A stretch of 42,542 bases of DNA from contig JAODBH010000046.1 of assembly GCA_025463865.1 (NCBI GenBank), positions 1 through 42,542 on the forward strand, written 5' to 3'. The translations under genes were made by a program, and so were the position numbers. Shown one piece after another: positions 32,386 through 40,355 of this stretch. Source of the DNA: Actinomycetes bacterium. Its GTDB lineage: Bacteria > Actinomycetota > Acidimicrobiia > IMCC26256 > Chersky-534. Within the stretch, counting starts at the first letter, position 1; each line of letters begins with the position of its first letter. Below the pieces are notes generated by a model. The model did no database searches. It was not told where the DNA came from and worked only from the letters and a program-made list of their open reading frames with translations.

Positions 32386-34611
32386 CTAGCTGGTCATGCC
32401 GGCGATCGGGGAGGCGGTGCGGCCGGCGGCGCTGCCGTAGAAGGGTGCGTCGCCGAACGTGAACACGCCGCCGTCGGTGGCGACGAAGCGGTAGCCCGCG
32501 CCCGTGGCGGTGGCGGTCATGCCGACGATGGGTTTGGCGAGGTGCATGCCACCGGTCGAGCCCCGGAACGTCGCGTCGCCGAAGGAGAAGATCCCGCCGT
32601 CGGCCGCGACCATCCAGTAGCCGTGGCCGGTCGGCGTGCGGGCGATCCCCACGACGGGCTGGTCGAGCTTCAGCGCGCCGGTCGAGCCGTAGAACGCGGC
32701 GTCGCCGAAGCTGAAGATGCCGCCGTCGCTGGCGACGAGCCAGTACCCATGGCCGCTGGGAGTAGCCGTCATCCCGACGATCGGCGCCTTGAGCCTGAGC
32801 GCGCCGGTCGAGCCGTAGAACGCGGCGTCGCCGAAGGTGAAGATGCCGCCGTCGCTGGCGACGAGCCAGTAGCCGTTGCCGGTCGTGGTCGTCCCGAGCC
32901 CGACGACGGGGGCGTTGAGCCGCATCGCGCCGGTCGACCCGTAGAACGCGGCGTCGCCCAGCGTGAAGATGCCGCCGTCGGTGGCGACCATCCAGATGCC
33001 GTTGCCGGTGGTGGTCCCGGTGACGCCGATGACGGGATGCGCGGGCGTGACGGGAAGGGAGCCCAGGTTGGGTGCGCTACCGAACGGGAACACCTGGCCC
33101 GACGCGCTGACGACCGTGTAGCCGGTGGTGGCGCCGGATCCATTGGCTGCGATGGCGGGTGCGCTGCCGTCGAGCGCGGCACCGACGGCGACGCGGGGCA
33201 CGGTCAGATTGCTGACGACGTGCGTCGCGGGGTCGGTCACCGTGGTCGGGATCGGACGCCCGGTGCTGCGGATGCGGGCAAGGGTCTGGTCGACGGTGTC
33301 GGCGGGGAACTGCTGGCGGAGCACGGCCCAGGCTCCGGTCACCACCGGCGTCGCCATCGAGGTGCCCGACATCACCGCGTACGTGCTGCCGGGGACCGAG
33401 GACGAGATCGACTGGCCCGGCGCGAAGAGCGAGAGGTACGGCGCCACGTCACTGAACGACGAGACGGTGTCGCTGTTGCTGGTCGACCCGACGGATACGA
33501 CGGGAGACAGGCACGCAGGCGACGGGAGCCCGGTGTGGTCGCCGTCGTTGCCCGACGCGACGACCGTCGCGATGCCGTGGGTCCGTAGCGACCGCACCGC
33601 CGCGACGGTCGACGGGTCGGCCGCGTCGCATGCCGCGGTGGTGGGGTACCTGGTCGCGCCGCCGAGGCTCATGTTCACCGCGGCGATGTTCCAGCCGCCC
33701 ACGCCGGCGGCGGACTTGTGGGTGTCGACCCAGTTGAGTCCCTTGAGGATGTCGCTGTCGTATGCGCCGATGCACGAGACCGTCGGCGGCACGGTCACGG
33801 GGCAAGTGGATCCGGTGAACACCGAGAACACCTGGATCGCGACGATGGTCGACTGCGGCGCGACGCCGTCGTACCCGGTCGCGCCGGCTCCTCCGGGGTC
33901 GCGACCCGCCGCGATGCCCGCGACGTGGGTGCCGTGCGCGCATTGGCTCGCGACCGGGCACGGCGCCGCGGCCCCGGTGCCGCTCATCGTCTGGCCGCCG
34001 TTCGGGCAACTCCCGGTGCTGCCGACGTTGAGGGTGTTGGGCCCGCTGGCGAAGCACTCCTCGTGCACGATCCGGCCGTTCAGGAACGGGTGGTTGTTCT
34101 GCACGCCGGTGTCGAGGATGGCGACGGACCACCCGCCGCCGTTGTGGCCGGCTGCGATCGCGGCGGGTGAACCGACCACCGGGCCGCTCTGCGCGTCGTC
34201 GATGTGGCGGATCTCGTCCCGGGCGATGGAGGCGACGTCGGGCGAGTCCTCGAGGTGGCGCACCGCGTCGGCCGAGAGCGAGACCGCGACCACCGGGAGG
34301 TTCGTGTACGTGGTCTCGATCTCGTGGTCGTAGCCCGCGAGCTGATCGGCGAGCACCGGAGCGGCCGCGGCGGGCGGCGTGTCCATCTGGACGATGGCGC
34401 GGACGGTGCCGTCCTGCGCCGCGGTCCGGGCCAGGCCGTCGAAGTCGCCCTGCGGGACGTCGGTGCCCGAGGTGCCCGAGGTGCCCGAGGTGCCCGAGGT
34501 GCCCGGAGCGGTGGTGACAACCGGGCCGGCCGAGGCAGAGCCCGCGAAGACCGTCCCTACCGAGCTCGCGACTGCGAGCGCGACGATCAGTACGGTCCGG
34601 GAGAGTCGCAT
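32386..34611 (-). CDS. Secreted subtilisin-like serine protease with C-terminal repeats
   Basis: A 741-residue exported S8 peptidase. Residues 1-28 form a signal peptide. An inhibitor-I9-like propeptide spans about 67-137. The catalytic domain has Asp167 (AILDTGVQNNHPF), His226 (CAHGTHVAGIAAG), the oxyanion Asn355 (VASGNDGDH) and Ser418 (MSGTSMATPV), so it should be active. The last 240 residues hold about six repeats of roughly 42 residues. Their core is GYWLVASDGGIFTFGDAAFY followed by GSTG, which I associate with Acidimicrobiia surface proteins. These may bind the cell wall or a polymer. A Thr-Ser-Gly tract after the signal peptide comes from a 9-bp tandem repeat. GAGAGG precedes the ATG. 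Confidence 0.93.
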   Translation of the reverse strand: MRLSRTVLIVALAVASSVGTVFAGSASAGPVVTTAPGTSGTSGTSGTSGTDVPQGDFDGLARTAAQDGTVRAIVQMDTPPAAAAPVLADQLAGYDHEIETTYTNLPVVAVSLSADAVRHLEDSPDVASIARDEIRHIDDAQSGPVVGSPAAIAAGHNGGGWSVAILDTGVQNNHPFLNGRIVHEECFASGPNTLNVGSTGSCPNGGQTMSGTGAAAPCPVASQCAHGTHVAGIAAGRDPGGAGATGYDGVAPQSTIVAIQVFSVFTGSTCPVTVPPTVSCIGAYDSDILKGLNWVDTHKSAAGVGGWNIAAVNMSLGGATRYPTTAACDAADPSTVAAVRSLRTHGIATVVASGNDGDHTGLPSPACLSPVVSVGSTSNSDTVSSFSDVAPYLSLFAPGQSISSSVPGSTYAVMSGTSMATPVVTGAWAVLRQQFPADTVDQTLARIRSTGRPIPTTVTDPATHVVSNLTVPRVAVGAALDGSAPAIAANGSGATTGYTVVSASGQVFPFGSAPNLGSLPVTPAHPVIGVTGTTTGNGIWMVATDGGIFTLGDAAFYGSTGAMRLNAPVVGLGTTTTGNGYWLVASDGGIFTFGDAAFYGSTGALRLKAPIVGMTATPSGHGYWLVASDGGIFSFGDAAFYGSTGALKLDQPVVGIARTPTGHGYWMVAADGGIFSFGDATFRGSTGGMHLAKPIVGMTATATGAGYRFVATDGGVFTFGDAPFYGSAAGRTASPIAGMTS
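34462..34506 (-). repeat. 9-bp tandem repeat in the protease N-terminus
   Basis: Five copies of GGTGCCCGA (the last with one change) encode a Ser-Gly-Thr tract just after the signal peptide. Copy number changes would keep the frame, so length variation between strains is expected. Confidence 0.85.
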
Positions 34612-34720
34612 CGCCTCTCATCGGCACCGGGGCGTCCACCCCTTGACCGCGAAGCGACGTTATTGGGGGTTTATGTCAGTTTCGGCGGGGTAGTTCGCGC
34701 TCCCGCTCCGCCGCTCGCCG

Positions 34721-35596
34721 CTATTCGTCCAGCTTGAAGACCCGCGCCGCGTTGTCGTGCAGGAAGCCGGGCCACACCTTGTCCCGGAACGGCACGTCGG
34801 GGAGCTCGTCGAAGATGCGGTCCAGGCTCAGACCCATCGGGTAGTAGCCGGCGTACATCACCTTGTTCGCGCCGCGTGTGTTGGCGTAGTCGATGATGTC
34901 CTTCGGGTAGTGCTTGGGGGCGAACGCGCTCGTCGAGTAGTAGAGGTTCGGCCACTTCAGCATGAGCTTCACCGCGAGGTCGGCCCACGGCTCACAGCCG
35001 TGGCGGGTGACGAACTTCAGCTCCGGGAAGAACCAGCACACCTCGTCGATGTGGGCCACTTCCTGGGGCCAGAACGGGACCCGCGGGCCGGGGATGCCGG
35101 CGCACACGCAGATCGGGATGTCGAGCTCCACGCACTTCGCGTAGATCGGGTAGAACTTCTTGTCGTTGATCGCGACCTGCGGCGACAGCCCGCACGGGAA
35201 CGCGGTCGCGGCCTTGACGCCGAGCTCCTTCACCGCCCGCTCGAGGTCGCGCACGCCTTCCATGCCGCGGTTCGGGTCGACCTCGTAGCTTCCGAAGAAC
35301 CGGTCGGGGTGCTGCTCGATGGCGCGCTGCGACTGGTTGTGCTTGGAGTTGGTCCCGAGCATCGACATCGCGATGCCGTGGTGGTCCATCTGGTCGAGCA
35401 GGAACACGATCGGATCGTCGGGGAGGTCTTCGAACGTCGGGACGCCCTTGAAGATGTACTCGACCGGGAACGCGAAGTCCTCCTTGCTCTCCCGGTCCAT
35501 GAACTGCTTCTTCAGGAACTCGTAGTGCTGCTTGGGATCGCTCGTGGGGATCCCCATCATGAGATCGATGACGCCGACGTCCTTGGGCATGGTCAT
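34721..35596 (-). CDS. TIM-barrel amidohydrolase (amidohydrolase-2 family)
   Basis: A 291-residue metal-dependent hydrolase or decarboxylase of the ACMSD-like amidohydrolase-2 group. Features seen are IDLMMGIPTSDP at the first strand, FGSYEVDPNRGMEGVRDLER, and KAATAFPCGLSP. ICVCAGIPGPRVPFWPQE, KFVTRHGCEPWADLAVKLM and a C-terminal FLHDNAARVFKL, the usual family end, follow. The N-terminal HxH metal motif typical of the group is not obvious; ID-LMM stands in its place. The ATG at 35596 lies 8 nt after a TAGCGT box. It is divergent from a short-chain dehydrogenase and shares a palindrome-rich control region. The substrate is unknown. Confidence 0.85.
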   Translation of the reverse strand: MTMPKDVGVIDLMMGIPTSDPKQHYEFLKKQFMDRESKEDFAFPVEYIFKGVPTFEDLPDDPIVFLLDQMDHHGIAMSMLGTNSKHNQSQRAIEQHPDRFFGSYEVDPNRGMEGVRDLERAVKELGVKAATAFPCGLSPQVAINDKKFYPIYAKCVELDIPICVCAGIPGPRVPFWPQEVAHIDEVCWFFPELKFVTRHGCEPWADLAVKLMLKWPNLYYSTSAFAPKHYPKDIIDYANTRGANKVMYAGYYPMGLSLDRIFDELPDVPFRDKVWPGFLHDNAARVFKLDE

Positions 35597-35604
35597 GGCG
35601 GGGC

Positions 35605-35632
35605 ACGCTAGCGGATCTGACGGCGCGTCAGA
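35605..35632 (-). promoter_or_regulatory. Palindrome and -10 box for the amidohydrolase
   Basis: TAGCGT (35605-35610) is 8 nt before the ATG at 35596. Directly upstream, TCTGACGGCGCGTCAGA (35616-35632) is a perfect inverted repeat with 7-bp arms and the same TGAC/GTCA half-sites as the operator at 35657, though with 5 nt between them. Confidence 0.55.
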
Positions 35633-35656
35633 GGCCCGTGAACCGCGCGCCGCGGG

Positions 35657-35687
35657 CCTGACGGACGTGTCAGGGAACGGGTACGGT
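35657..35687 (+). promoter_or_regulatory. 18-bp palindrome and -10 box for the SDR gene
   Basis: CCTGACGGACGTGTCAGG (35657-35674) lies in the -35 region before TACGGT (35682-35687). It differs at only two positions from the operator at 12087-12104. Transcription would begin near 35694, giving a short leader with GAAGGAG before the ATG at 35720. Confidence 0.6.
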
Positions 35688-35719
35688 CGCACCCGCCCGG
35701 ACCCGAGAAGGAGCACCCG

Positions 35720-36544
35720 ATGGAAGCCACTGGAACCGCCGTCGTCACCGGAGCGAGCCGCGGCATCGGTCGCGCGGTGGCCATCGAGCTCGCACGCCGT
35801 GGCTTCGACGTCATCGCCACGATGCGCAACCCGTACGCCGGCGCGACGCTCCCCGACGAGGTCGGCGCCGACGCGAAGGGCACGCTCACGGTGCAGCGGC
35901 TCGACGTCACCGATCCCGACTCGATCGTCTACCCAGACTCGCTGACGGTGCTGGTGAACAACGCGGCGACCGAAGCCGAGCACCCCTCGTTCGAGGACAC
36001 GCCGCTCGAGCTGTGGCGCGACTTGTTCGAGACCAACGTCTTCGGATTGATCGAGGCCACGAAGCGCGCCCTCCCCCTGCTCCGGGCCAACCGCGGCGGC
36101 GTCATCTGCAACGTCACGTCGTCGTCGATCCTCGCCCCGATGCCGTTCTACGGCCCGTACCGCGGGAGCAAGGCCGTGGTGAGCTGCATCGGGGAGTCGC
36201 TGCAGGCCGAGGTGAAGCCGTTCGGCATCCGCGTCGTCGAGATCATGCCCGGGCCGATCGACACCGACATGCTCGCCGAAGGTGGCGGCCCGGTGGCGGC
36301 CTCGGAGTCGCCCGTCTACGGCGACCTCGGCCGTCGGGTCAACGCCATGCGTGCCGGTGCGGCGGGCATGAAGACCTCGACCGCCGACGCGGCCAACGAC
36401 ATCGTCGACGCGATCCTCGACGACAAGGCGCCGCTGCGCGTGGGATGCGACCCGATGAGCGTCGCCATGATCGAGAACTGGCGGAACAACCCCGATCAGC
36501 TCATGATCGACAACTTCATCAACGGGATGTACCCCGAAGGCTGA
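35720..36544 (+). CDS. Short-chain dehydrogenase/reductase
   Basis: A 274-residue NAD(P)-dependent oxidoreductase. It shows the cofactor motif TGASRGIGRAVAIEL, the structural LVNNAATEAEH and the catalytic set Ser in VTSSSILAP plus Tyr-x3-Lys in YGPYRGSKAVV. The PGPIDTDML loop after strand 6 is typical. The first strand is followed by MRN, suggesting NADP preference. A GAAGGAG ribosome site precedes the ATG. It shares a divergent, palindrome-rich promoter region with the amidohydrolase and is probably co-regulated with it. Confidence 0.93.
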   Translation: MEATGTAVVTGASRGIGRAVAIELARRGFDVIATMRNPYAGATLPDEVGADAKGTLTVQRLDVTDPDSIVYPDSLTVLVNNAATEAEHPSFEDTPLELWRDLFETNVFGLIEATKRALPLLRANRGGVICNVTSSSILAPMPFYGPYRGSKAVVSCIGESLQAEVKPFGIRVVEIMPGPIDTDMLAEGGGPVAASESPVYGDLGRRVNAMRAGAAGMKTSTADAANDIVDAILDDKAPLRVGCDPMSVAMIENWRNNPDQLMIDNFINGMYPEG

Positions 36545-36579
36545 CGGACGCCCTCTGCTCGGGCGGGGAGCCGCGGTCG

Positions 36580-37011
36580 CTACGAATGCAGGGCGACGGG
36601 GGCTTCGGTCTCGTCGCGCGGGACGGAGAGCTCGAAGGTGATGGGGAGCCCGGCGGCGCGCCAGGCGCGATAGCCGCCGACGAGATCGGTGGCGTTGCGG
36701 AAGCCGAGGTCCTGCAGGCTGACCGCGGCAAGGGTCGACGCGTAGCCCTCGTTGCACACGACGATGATCCGGTGTCCGTAGCCCATGACCTCGGGGATGT
36801 GGTGCGGGCTGCGCGGGTCGAGACGCCACTCCGGCACGTTGCGGCCGATGACGACCGAGCCGGGGATCTCGCCCTCCGCGCTGCGACGCTCGAGCGGCCG
36901 GGTGTCGACGACGAGCGCGCCGTCGGCCATCGCGGCTGCGGCCTCGAACGGGTCGACCCGGTGCAAACGGGTGCGCGCGTCGTCGAGGAGCTCTTCGATG
37001 GATGCGGACAT
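36580..37011 (-). CDS. Rhodanese-like sulfurtransferase
   Basis: A 143-residue single-domain rhodanese. ALVVDTRPLERRSAEGEIPG is the first conserved motif, and the active-site loop is VVCNEGYASTLAA with the catalytic Cys. DLVGGYRAWRAAGLP closes the domain. It starts at the ATG sharing one base with the cysteine dioxygenase stop, so it is translated together with that enzyme. This suggests joint handling of cysteine sulfur, a pairing also known from bacterial cysteine catabolism gene clusters. Confidence 0.9.
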   Translation of the reverse strand: MSASIEELLDDARTRLHRVDPFEAAAAMADGALVVDTRPLERRSAEGEIPGSVVIGRNVPEWRLDPRSPHHIPEVMGYGHRIIVVCNEGYASTLAAVSLQDLGFRNATDLVGGYRAWRAAGLPITFELSVPRDETEAPVALHS

Positions 37012-37526
37012 CAGCACACCTCCGTGCTCGTGGCGACCGGGACCGAGCCGGGCGCGACGTCGTAGTGGGTCATCGTGTCGAGCGGCGGCGAGTAGACGTG
37101 GATGCTGAGCGCGGCGGTGGGGCCCGCCGCGGTGACCGAGTGCACGTGGTCGGGTCCGAACGAGACGGTCGACCGGGCGAGGAGGTAACGGTCGTGCGGC
37201 GCGTCGGCCGAGCCCCGCGACGTGTGCTGCTCGAGCAGCGCACCGCGGAGCACGTGGATCGCGCCGGACGACGGCCCGTGGTCGTGGAAGTCGAGCTCGT
37301 GGCCCGGCGCCCAACCGAGGATCCAGGCCTCGTACCGCGCTTCGCGCACGACCCGCTGGAACCATCGGCTCTCGAGGGTTCCCGGCCCGGTGAACCGGAG
37401 CCAGCGCTGAGGCGACGCCGCGAGCGTCGCTGCGATCGACGCACACGCGTCCGGCCCGAGGGGCGGCCGGTCGGCGGTCGGCAGCTCGACCGGGCTCAGG
37501 GCGGATCCGAGGGTGGCGCTCGTCAT
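37011..37526 (-). CDS. Cysteine dioxygenase type I
   Basis: A 171-residue cupin that oxidises cysteine to cysteine sulfinate. Iron ligands are His81 and His83 in LDFHDHGPSSGAIHVL and a third His in GPDHVHSV (127 or 129). The Cys-Tyr cofactor position of mammalian enzymes is not evident, as in other bacterial members. The ATG at 37526 has a GGAG upstream. The gene has a leader of about 90 nt with a large hairpin, suggesting control at the RNA level. The rhodanese follows in the same transcript. Confidence 0.87.
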   Translation of the reverse strand: MTSATLGSALSPVELPTADRPPLGPDACASIAATLAASPQRWLRFTGPGTLESRWFQRVVREARYEAWILGWAPGHELDFHDHGPSSGAIHVLRGALLEQHTSRGSADAPHDRYLLARSTVSFGPDHVHSVTAAGPTAALSIHVYSPPLDTMTHYDVAPGSVPVATSTEVC

Positions 37527-37548
37527 CGGGGGCTCCGGGAGGGTGCGA

Positions 37549-37603
37549 CCGGGGAGCGAGCCGGCGTCGGCCGGGGGGACAGCCGCCGCAGCTCGCTCCC
37601 CGG
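37549..37603 (-). promoter_or_regulatory. Structured 5' leader of the cysteine dioxygenase operon
   Basis: A perfect 13-bp inverted repeat (CCGGGGAGCGAGC and its complement) encloses a 29-nt loop that can form a smaller GC stem. It lies between a TACATT -10 box (minus strand, 37622-37627) and the start codon at 37526. It could be an attenuator or ligand-sensing element. I cannot match it to a named riboswitch class. Confidence 0.45.
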
Positions 37604-37631
37604 CGGACGGGTGGCCCGACGAATGTAGCGC

Positions 37632-37657
37632 AAAACCCGAGCTTGTCGATCGGGTTT
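37632..37657 (-). terminator. Rho-independent terminator after the NUDIX gene
   Basis: AAACCCGA, 9-nt loop, TCGGGTTT form an 8-bp stem overlapping the NUDIX stop. Read on the minus strand it ends in TTTT, so it has the classical form. Confidence 0.65.
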
Positions 37658-38207
37658 AAGGAGTTTGGGGGATCGGCAGCTTCCCGGCGGTGAACGACCA
37701 GCTCAGAGCAGTGAGGGAGAGGCCGTCGAGCACGGCGTGGTCGAGGACGAGCCGGTGCACCTCGTCGATCGGGAGCCACTCGACCCGCTCGGCCTCGAAG
37801 GCATCGACCGGTTCGCCGACCCGGATCGCGCCCCGGGCCAGGAAGAAGTGGAACGTCTGGTCGGAGAGGCCGTTGCTCGGGAAGTAGTGGCCCATCGGCT
37901 CGATCGCCAGCGGCCGCCAGCCCGTCTCCTCGAGGACCTCGCGGCTCGCGGCCGCGGCCGGCTCCTCGCCGGGGTCGACCCGCCCGGCCGGGATCTCCCA
38001 GCCCCATGTGTCGGTGATGAAGCGGTGGCGCCACAACATCAGCACGCCGAGGTCGTCGTCCACGACGACCGTGCCGCTGGCGTCGGACGGCGTCCGCACG
38101 ACGTGGTGCTCGAAGCGCTCGCCGCCCGGCAGCTCGATGTCGACGAGGTGGAGCCCGACCCACTCGCTCTCGTAGATGGGACGTTCGCCGTGCACCGTCC
38201 ACCGCAT
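37656..38207 (-). CDS. NUDIX hydrolase (ADP-ribose pyrophosphatase-like)
   Basis: A 183-residue NUDIX enzyme. The NUDIX box runs from GRVDPGEEPAAAASREVLEE to TGWRP, matching GX5EX7REUXEEXGU except for minor shifts. WGWEIPAGRVDPGEE and MGHYFPSNGLSDQTFHFFLA resemble ADP-sugar pyrophosphatases. The ATG at 38207 lies 7 nt after a TAGGCT box, so the longer upstream frame is rejected. It is divergent from aat by 36 bp and ends in a clear intrinsic terminator. Confidence 0.9.
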   Translation of the reverse strand: MRWTVHGERPIYESEWVGLHLVDIELPGGERFEHHVVRTPSDASGTVVVDDDLGVLMLWRHRFITDTWGWEIPAGRVDPGEEPAAAASREVLEETGWRPLAIEPMGHYFPSNGLSDQTFHFFLARGAIRVGEPVDAFEAERVEWLPIDEVHRLVLDHAVLDGLSLTALSWSFTAGKLPIPQTP

Positions 38208-38214
38208 GCGGCGC

Positions 38215-38220
38215 AGCCTA
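38215..38220 (-). promoter_or_regulatory. -10 box of a leaderless promoter for NUDIX hydrolase
   Basis: TAGGCT on the minus strand, 7 nt (GCGCCGC), then ATG at 38207. The same box and spacing precede the glycosylase gene at 25576. Confidence 0.5.
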
Positions 38221-38243
38221 CGACCGCGTGCGATCCTGCCCGG

Positions 38244-38894
38244 ATGCCGGTCGAGCCGCCCCCGTGCGAGTGGCTGCTGCCGTCGCCCGAGCTCGGCGAC
38301 GAGCACGGCGTGTGCGGCATCGGTGCGGACCTCGCCCCCGGGACCCTCCTCGCCGCCTATCGGACCGGGCTGTTCCCGATGCGCGCCTTCCCCGACGGCC
38401 CGATCGCGTGGTGGTCGCCCGATCCGCGCGGCATCATCCCGCTCGACGGGCTGCGCGTGTCGCGCTCGCTCCGGCGGGCGACGGCGCGCTTCGACGTCAC
38501 CTTCGACACCGACTTCGAGGGCGTCATGCGTGCGTGCGCCGATCCCCGTCGCCCGCACGGGTGGATCGACGAGGGCTTCATCGCCGCGTACGTGGAGCTG
38601 CACGGTCTCGGTTGGGCCCATTCCATCGAGACCCGCGACGCCACCGGCGCGCTCGTCGGTGGCCTCTACGGCGTGCAGATCGGTGGTCTGTTCGCGGGCG
38701 AGTCGATGTTCCACCGGGCGACCGACGCGTCGAAGGTCGCGCTCGTCGCGACGGTGGAGCTGCTCCGGCACACCGGAGCCACGCTCTTCGACGTGCAGTG
38801 GACCACGGACCATCTGGAGTCGCTCGGAGCGGTCGACGTGCCGCGATCCGAGTACCTCACCCGCCTCCGCGACGCGGTGCGCGGGCGCGCGTAA
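38244..38894 (+). CDS. aat: Leucyl/phenylalanyl-tRNA-protein transferase
   Basis: A 216-residue Aat enzyme, which adds Leu or Phe from tRNA to N-terminal basic residues, marking proteins for ClpAP-type degradation. GIGADLAPGTLLAAYRTGLF, then FPMRAFPDGPIAWWSPDPRG, is the family start. HGWIDEGFIAAYVELHGLGW, AHSIETRD and GGLFAGESMFHRATDASKVA follow. The start ATG at 38244 follows GATCCT by 6 nt, a weaker form of the leaderless layout. The next promoter box overlaps its stop. Confidence 0.94.
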   Translation: MPVEPPPCEWLLPSPELGDEHGVCGIGADLAPGTLLAAYRTGLFPMRAFPDGPIAWWSPDPRGIIPLDGLRVSRSLRRATARFDVTFDTDFEGVMRACADPRRPHGWIDEGFIAAYVELHGLGWAHSIETRDATGALVGGLYGVQIGGLFAGESMFHRATDASKVALVATVELLRHTGATLFDVQWTTDHLESLGAVDVPRSEYLTRLRDAVRGRA

Positions 38895-38897
38895 TGT
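38892..38897 (+). promoter_or_regulatory. -10 box overlapping the aat stop codon
   Basis: TAATGT contains the aat TAA stop and lies 7 nt (CGCTCCC) before the GTG at 38905. It permits separate leaderless expression of the DUF480 gene. Confidence 0.5.
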
Positions 38898-38904
38898 CGC
38901 TCCC

Positions 38905-39597
38905 GTGATCGAGTTGACGGCCGAAGAGGTGCGGGTGCTGGGCAGCCTGGTCGAGAAGGAGCGGACCGTTCCCGACAGCTATCCGCTGTCGCTGAACTCC
39001 CTGTTGCTCGCGTGCAACCAACGCACCAACCGCGACCCGGTCGTCGACTACAGCGAGGCGACGGTGGAGACCGCACTGAGCGGATTGCGGGACCACGGCC
39101 TGGCCCGGCGCGGGGTCTACGCCGGCAGCCGGGTGCCCAAGCATCGTCACGTGATCGAGGAGACGCTGGGCATCGACCCCGCCGGGTCCGCCATCCTCTC
39201 GGTGCTGATGCTCCGGGGCCCGCAGACCGTCGGCGAGCTCAAGCTCCGAACCGAGCGGATGCACGGCTTCGCGAGCCTCGACGACGTCGAGCAGGCGATC
39301 GACCGTCTCGCCGCCGGCGAGGAGCCATATGTCGTGCGACTGCCACGGCGACCCGGGCAGAAGGAGCTGCGCATCGCGCACCGTCTCGGCGGCGACGTCG
39401 ACGCGGTGCGGGATCCGCAACCTGACGGTGCGGCCGACGGGTACGACGAGGAGCGGAACCCCGCCGGCTCCCGTTCCGATCGGGTGGTCGCGCTGGAGCT
39501 GAACGTCGCGGCGCTCGAGGCACGGGTCGGCAGCCTCGAGGGCCAGCTCGGCGCGTTGCGGGCCGAGTTCGACGCGTTGCGGGCCGAGCTGGAGTGA
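38905..39597 (+). CDS. DUF480 (YceH-like) winged-helix protein
   Basis: A 230-residue protein with the family start LTAEEVRVLGSLVEKERTVP, then YPLSLNSLLLACNQRTNRDP and VMDY-like VVDYSEATVETALSGLRDHG. A second winged-helix unit (LMLRGPQTVGELKLRTERM) is followed by an acidic linker and a C-terminal coiled coil (LNVAALEARVGSLEGQLGAL). Its cellular role is not established. It may bind DNA or RNA through its winged helices. The GTG start is supported by the TAATGT box 7 nt upstream. Confidence 0.88.
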   Translation: MIELTAEEVRVLGSLVEKERTVPDSYPLSLNSLLLACNQRTNRDPVVDYSEATVETALSGLRDHGLARRGVYAGSRVPKHRHVIEETLGIDPAGSAILSVLMLRGPQTVGELKLRTERMHGFASLDDVEQAIDRLAAGEEPYVVRLPRRPGQKELRIAHRLGGDVDAVRDPQPDGAADGYDEERNPAGSRSDRVVALELNVAALEARVGSLEGQLGALRAEFDALRAELE

Positions 39598-39618
39598 CGG
39601 GACGGGCCGTCGCCGTCA
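39595..39618. terminator. Candidate bidirectional hairpin at convergent stops
   Basis: TGACGG and CCGTCA at the two ends, with an inner GACGG/CCGTC pairing and one bulge, give a stem covering both stop codons of the converging genes. The inner loop would be very small and no T-run is present. Confidence 0.3.
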
Positions 39619-40227
39619 GCCGCAGGTCCAGCTGACGTCGAGCACCTCGCCCCGGAGTCCGGGGGTCGTGCTCTGGAGGCCGGTGACCCGGAAGTGGCCG
39701 GCGCGCGCCTGGCTGTCCTCGAACGTCACCTGGCCGGATTGCGGGGCCGACAGCTGGGTCCCCGCGGTGCCGGCCACCTCGAGCACGATCCCTTCCAGCG
39801 AGGACGCGGCGGCCGGATCGCCGAGCGCGAAGGTCGTCGCGACCGGAAGCGAGGGCGAGAAGCGGATGCGCGAGCCGTCGGTGGCGTCTGCGGTCACGAG
39901 GACCACGAACGGCAGGGCGGGCGCACCCGACTGGCATCCGTCGACCTTGGTGAAGGTGGCGTGCAGCTTCTTGGAGCCGCTGAGGTCGACGTCGACCGTC
40001 GCGTTCGCGTCGTCGGCGAAGGGCGGGTAGGTCGTCGTCGGTCCGGCTGTGGTCGTCGTCGGCCCGGCCGAGGTCGTCGTCGAGCTGGGCGTGGAGAGGC
40101 GAGCGGTGGACGTGGTGCGGGCCGAGGAGGAGCGCGACGAGGCTCCGGCGCAACCCGTCGCCACGAGCAGCACGACGAGTGCGGCCGGCTCCAAGGCGCG
40201 GCGAAACGGGCTTCGGCGGCTGGTCAC
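39616..40227 (-). CDS. Secreted lipoprotein of unknown function
   Basis: A 203-residue lipoprotein. The signal region AALVVLLVATGCAG has a lipobox with Cys at about residue 27. A Ser/Thr-rich linker with TTTSAGPTTTTAGPTTT repeats follows. The rest is a beta-rich domain (ATVDVDLSGSKKLHATF, SGQVTFEDSQARAGHF) with Cys in KVDGCQSG and a terminal SWTCG that may form a disulfide. I choose the GTG at 40227 just before the basic signal start TSRRSPFRR. It would be anchored on the outer face of the membrane. The family is not recognised. Confidence 0.78.
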   Translation of the reverse strand: MTSRRSPFRRALEPAALVVLLVATGCAGASSRSSSARTTSTARLSTPSSTTTSAGPTTTTAGPTTTYPPFADDANATVDVDLSGSKKLHATFTKVDGCQSGAPALPFVVLVTADATDGSRIRFSPSLPVATTFALGDPAAASSLEGIVLEVAGTAGTQLSAPQSGQVTFEDSQARAGHFRVTGLQSTTPGLRGEVLDVSWTCG

Positions 40228-40283
40228 GCGCTTGTCATCGGAGCCGGGCGTGCCGGTCTTGACCCCGATCGCCGTCGGCGCCG

Positions 40284-40289
40284 TAGCCT
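40284..40289 (+). promoter_or_regulatory. Candidate -10 box for the ArsC-like gene
   Basis: TAGCCT about 67 nt before the GTG at 40356; the leader would include the GAGGAG ribosome site. No clear -35 is seen. Confidence 0.3.
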
Positions 40290-40355
40290 GAGCGACCGAC
40301 CGCGCCGGCGGTCGCCGGCGGCACCCCGCCGCGCCCAACCGAGGAGACAGCCTTC

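Noticed and set aside
31306-33588. A 760-residue plus-strand open frame over racemase and protease
   Set aside because: Repetitive Arg/Gly/Asp translation caused by the protease repeats read backwards.
34462-34506. CRISPR-like array
   Set aside because: The units are 9 bp, contiguous and in frame within the protease gene; there are no spacers.
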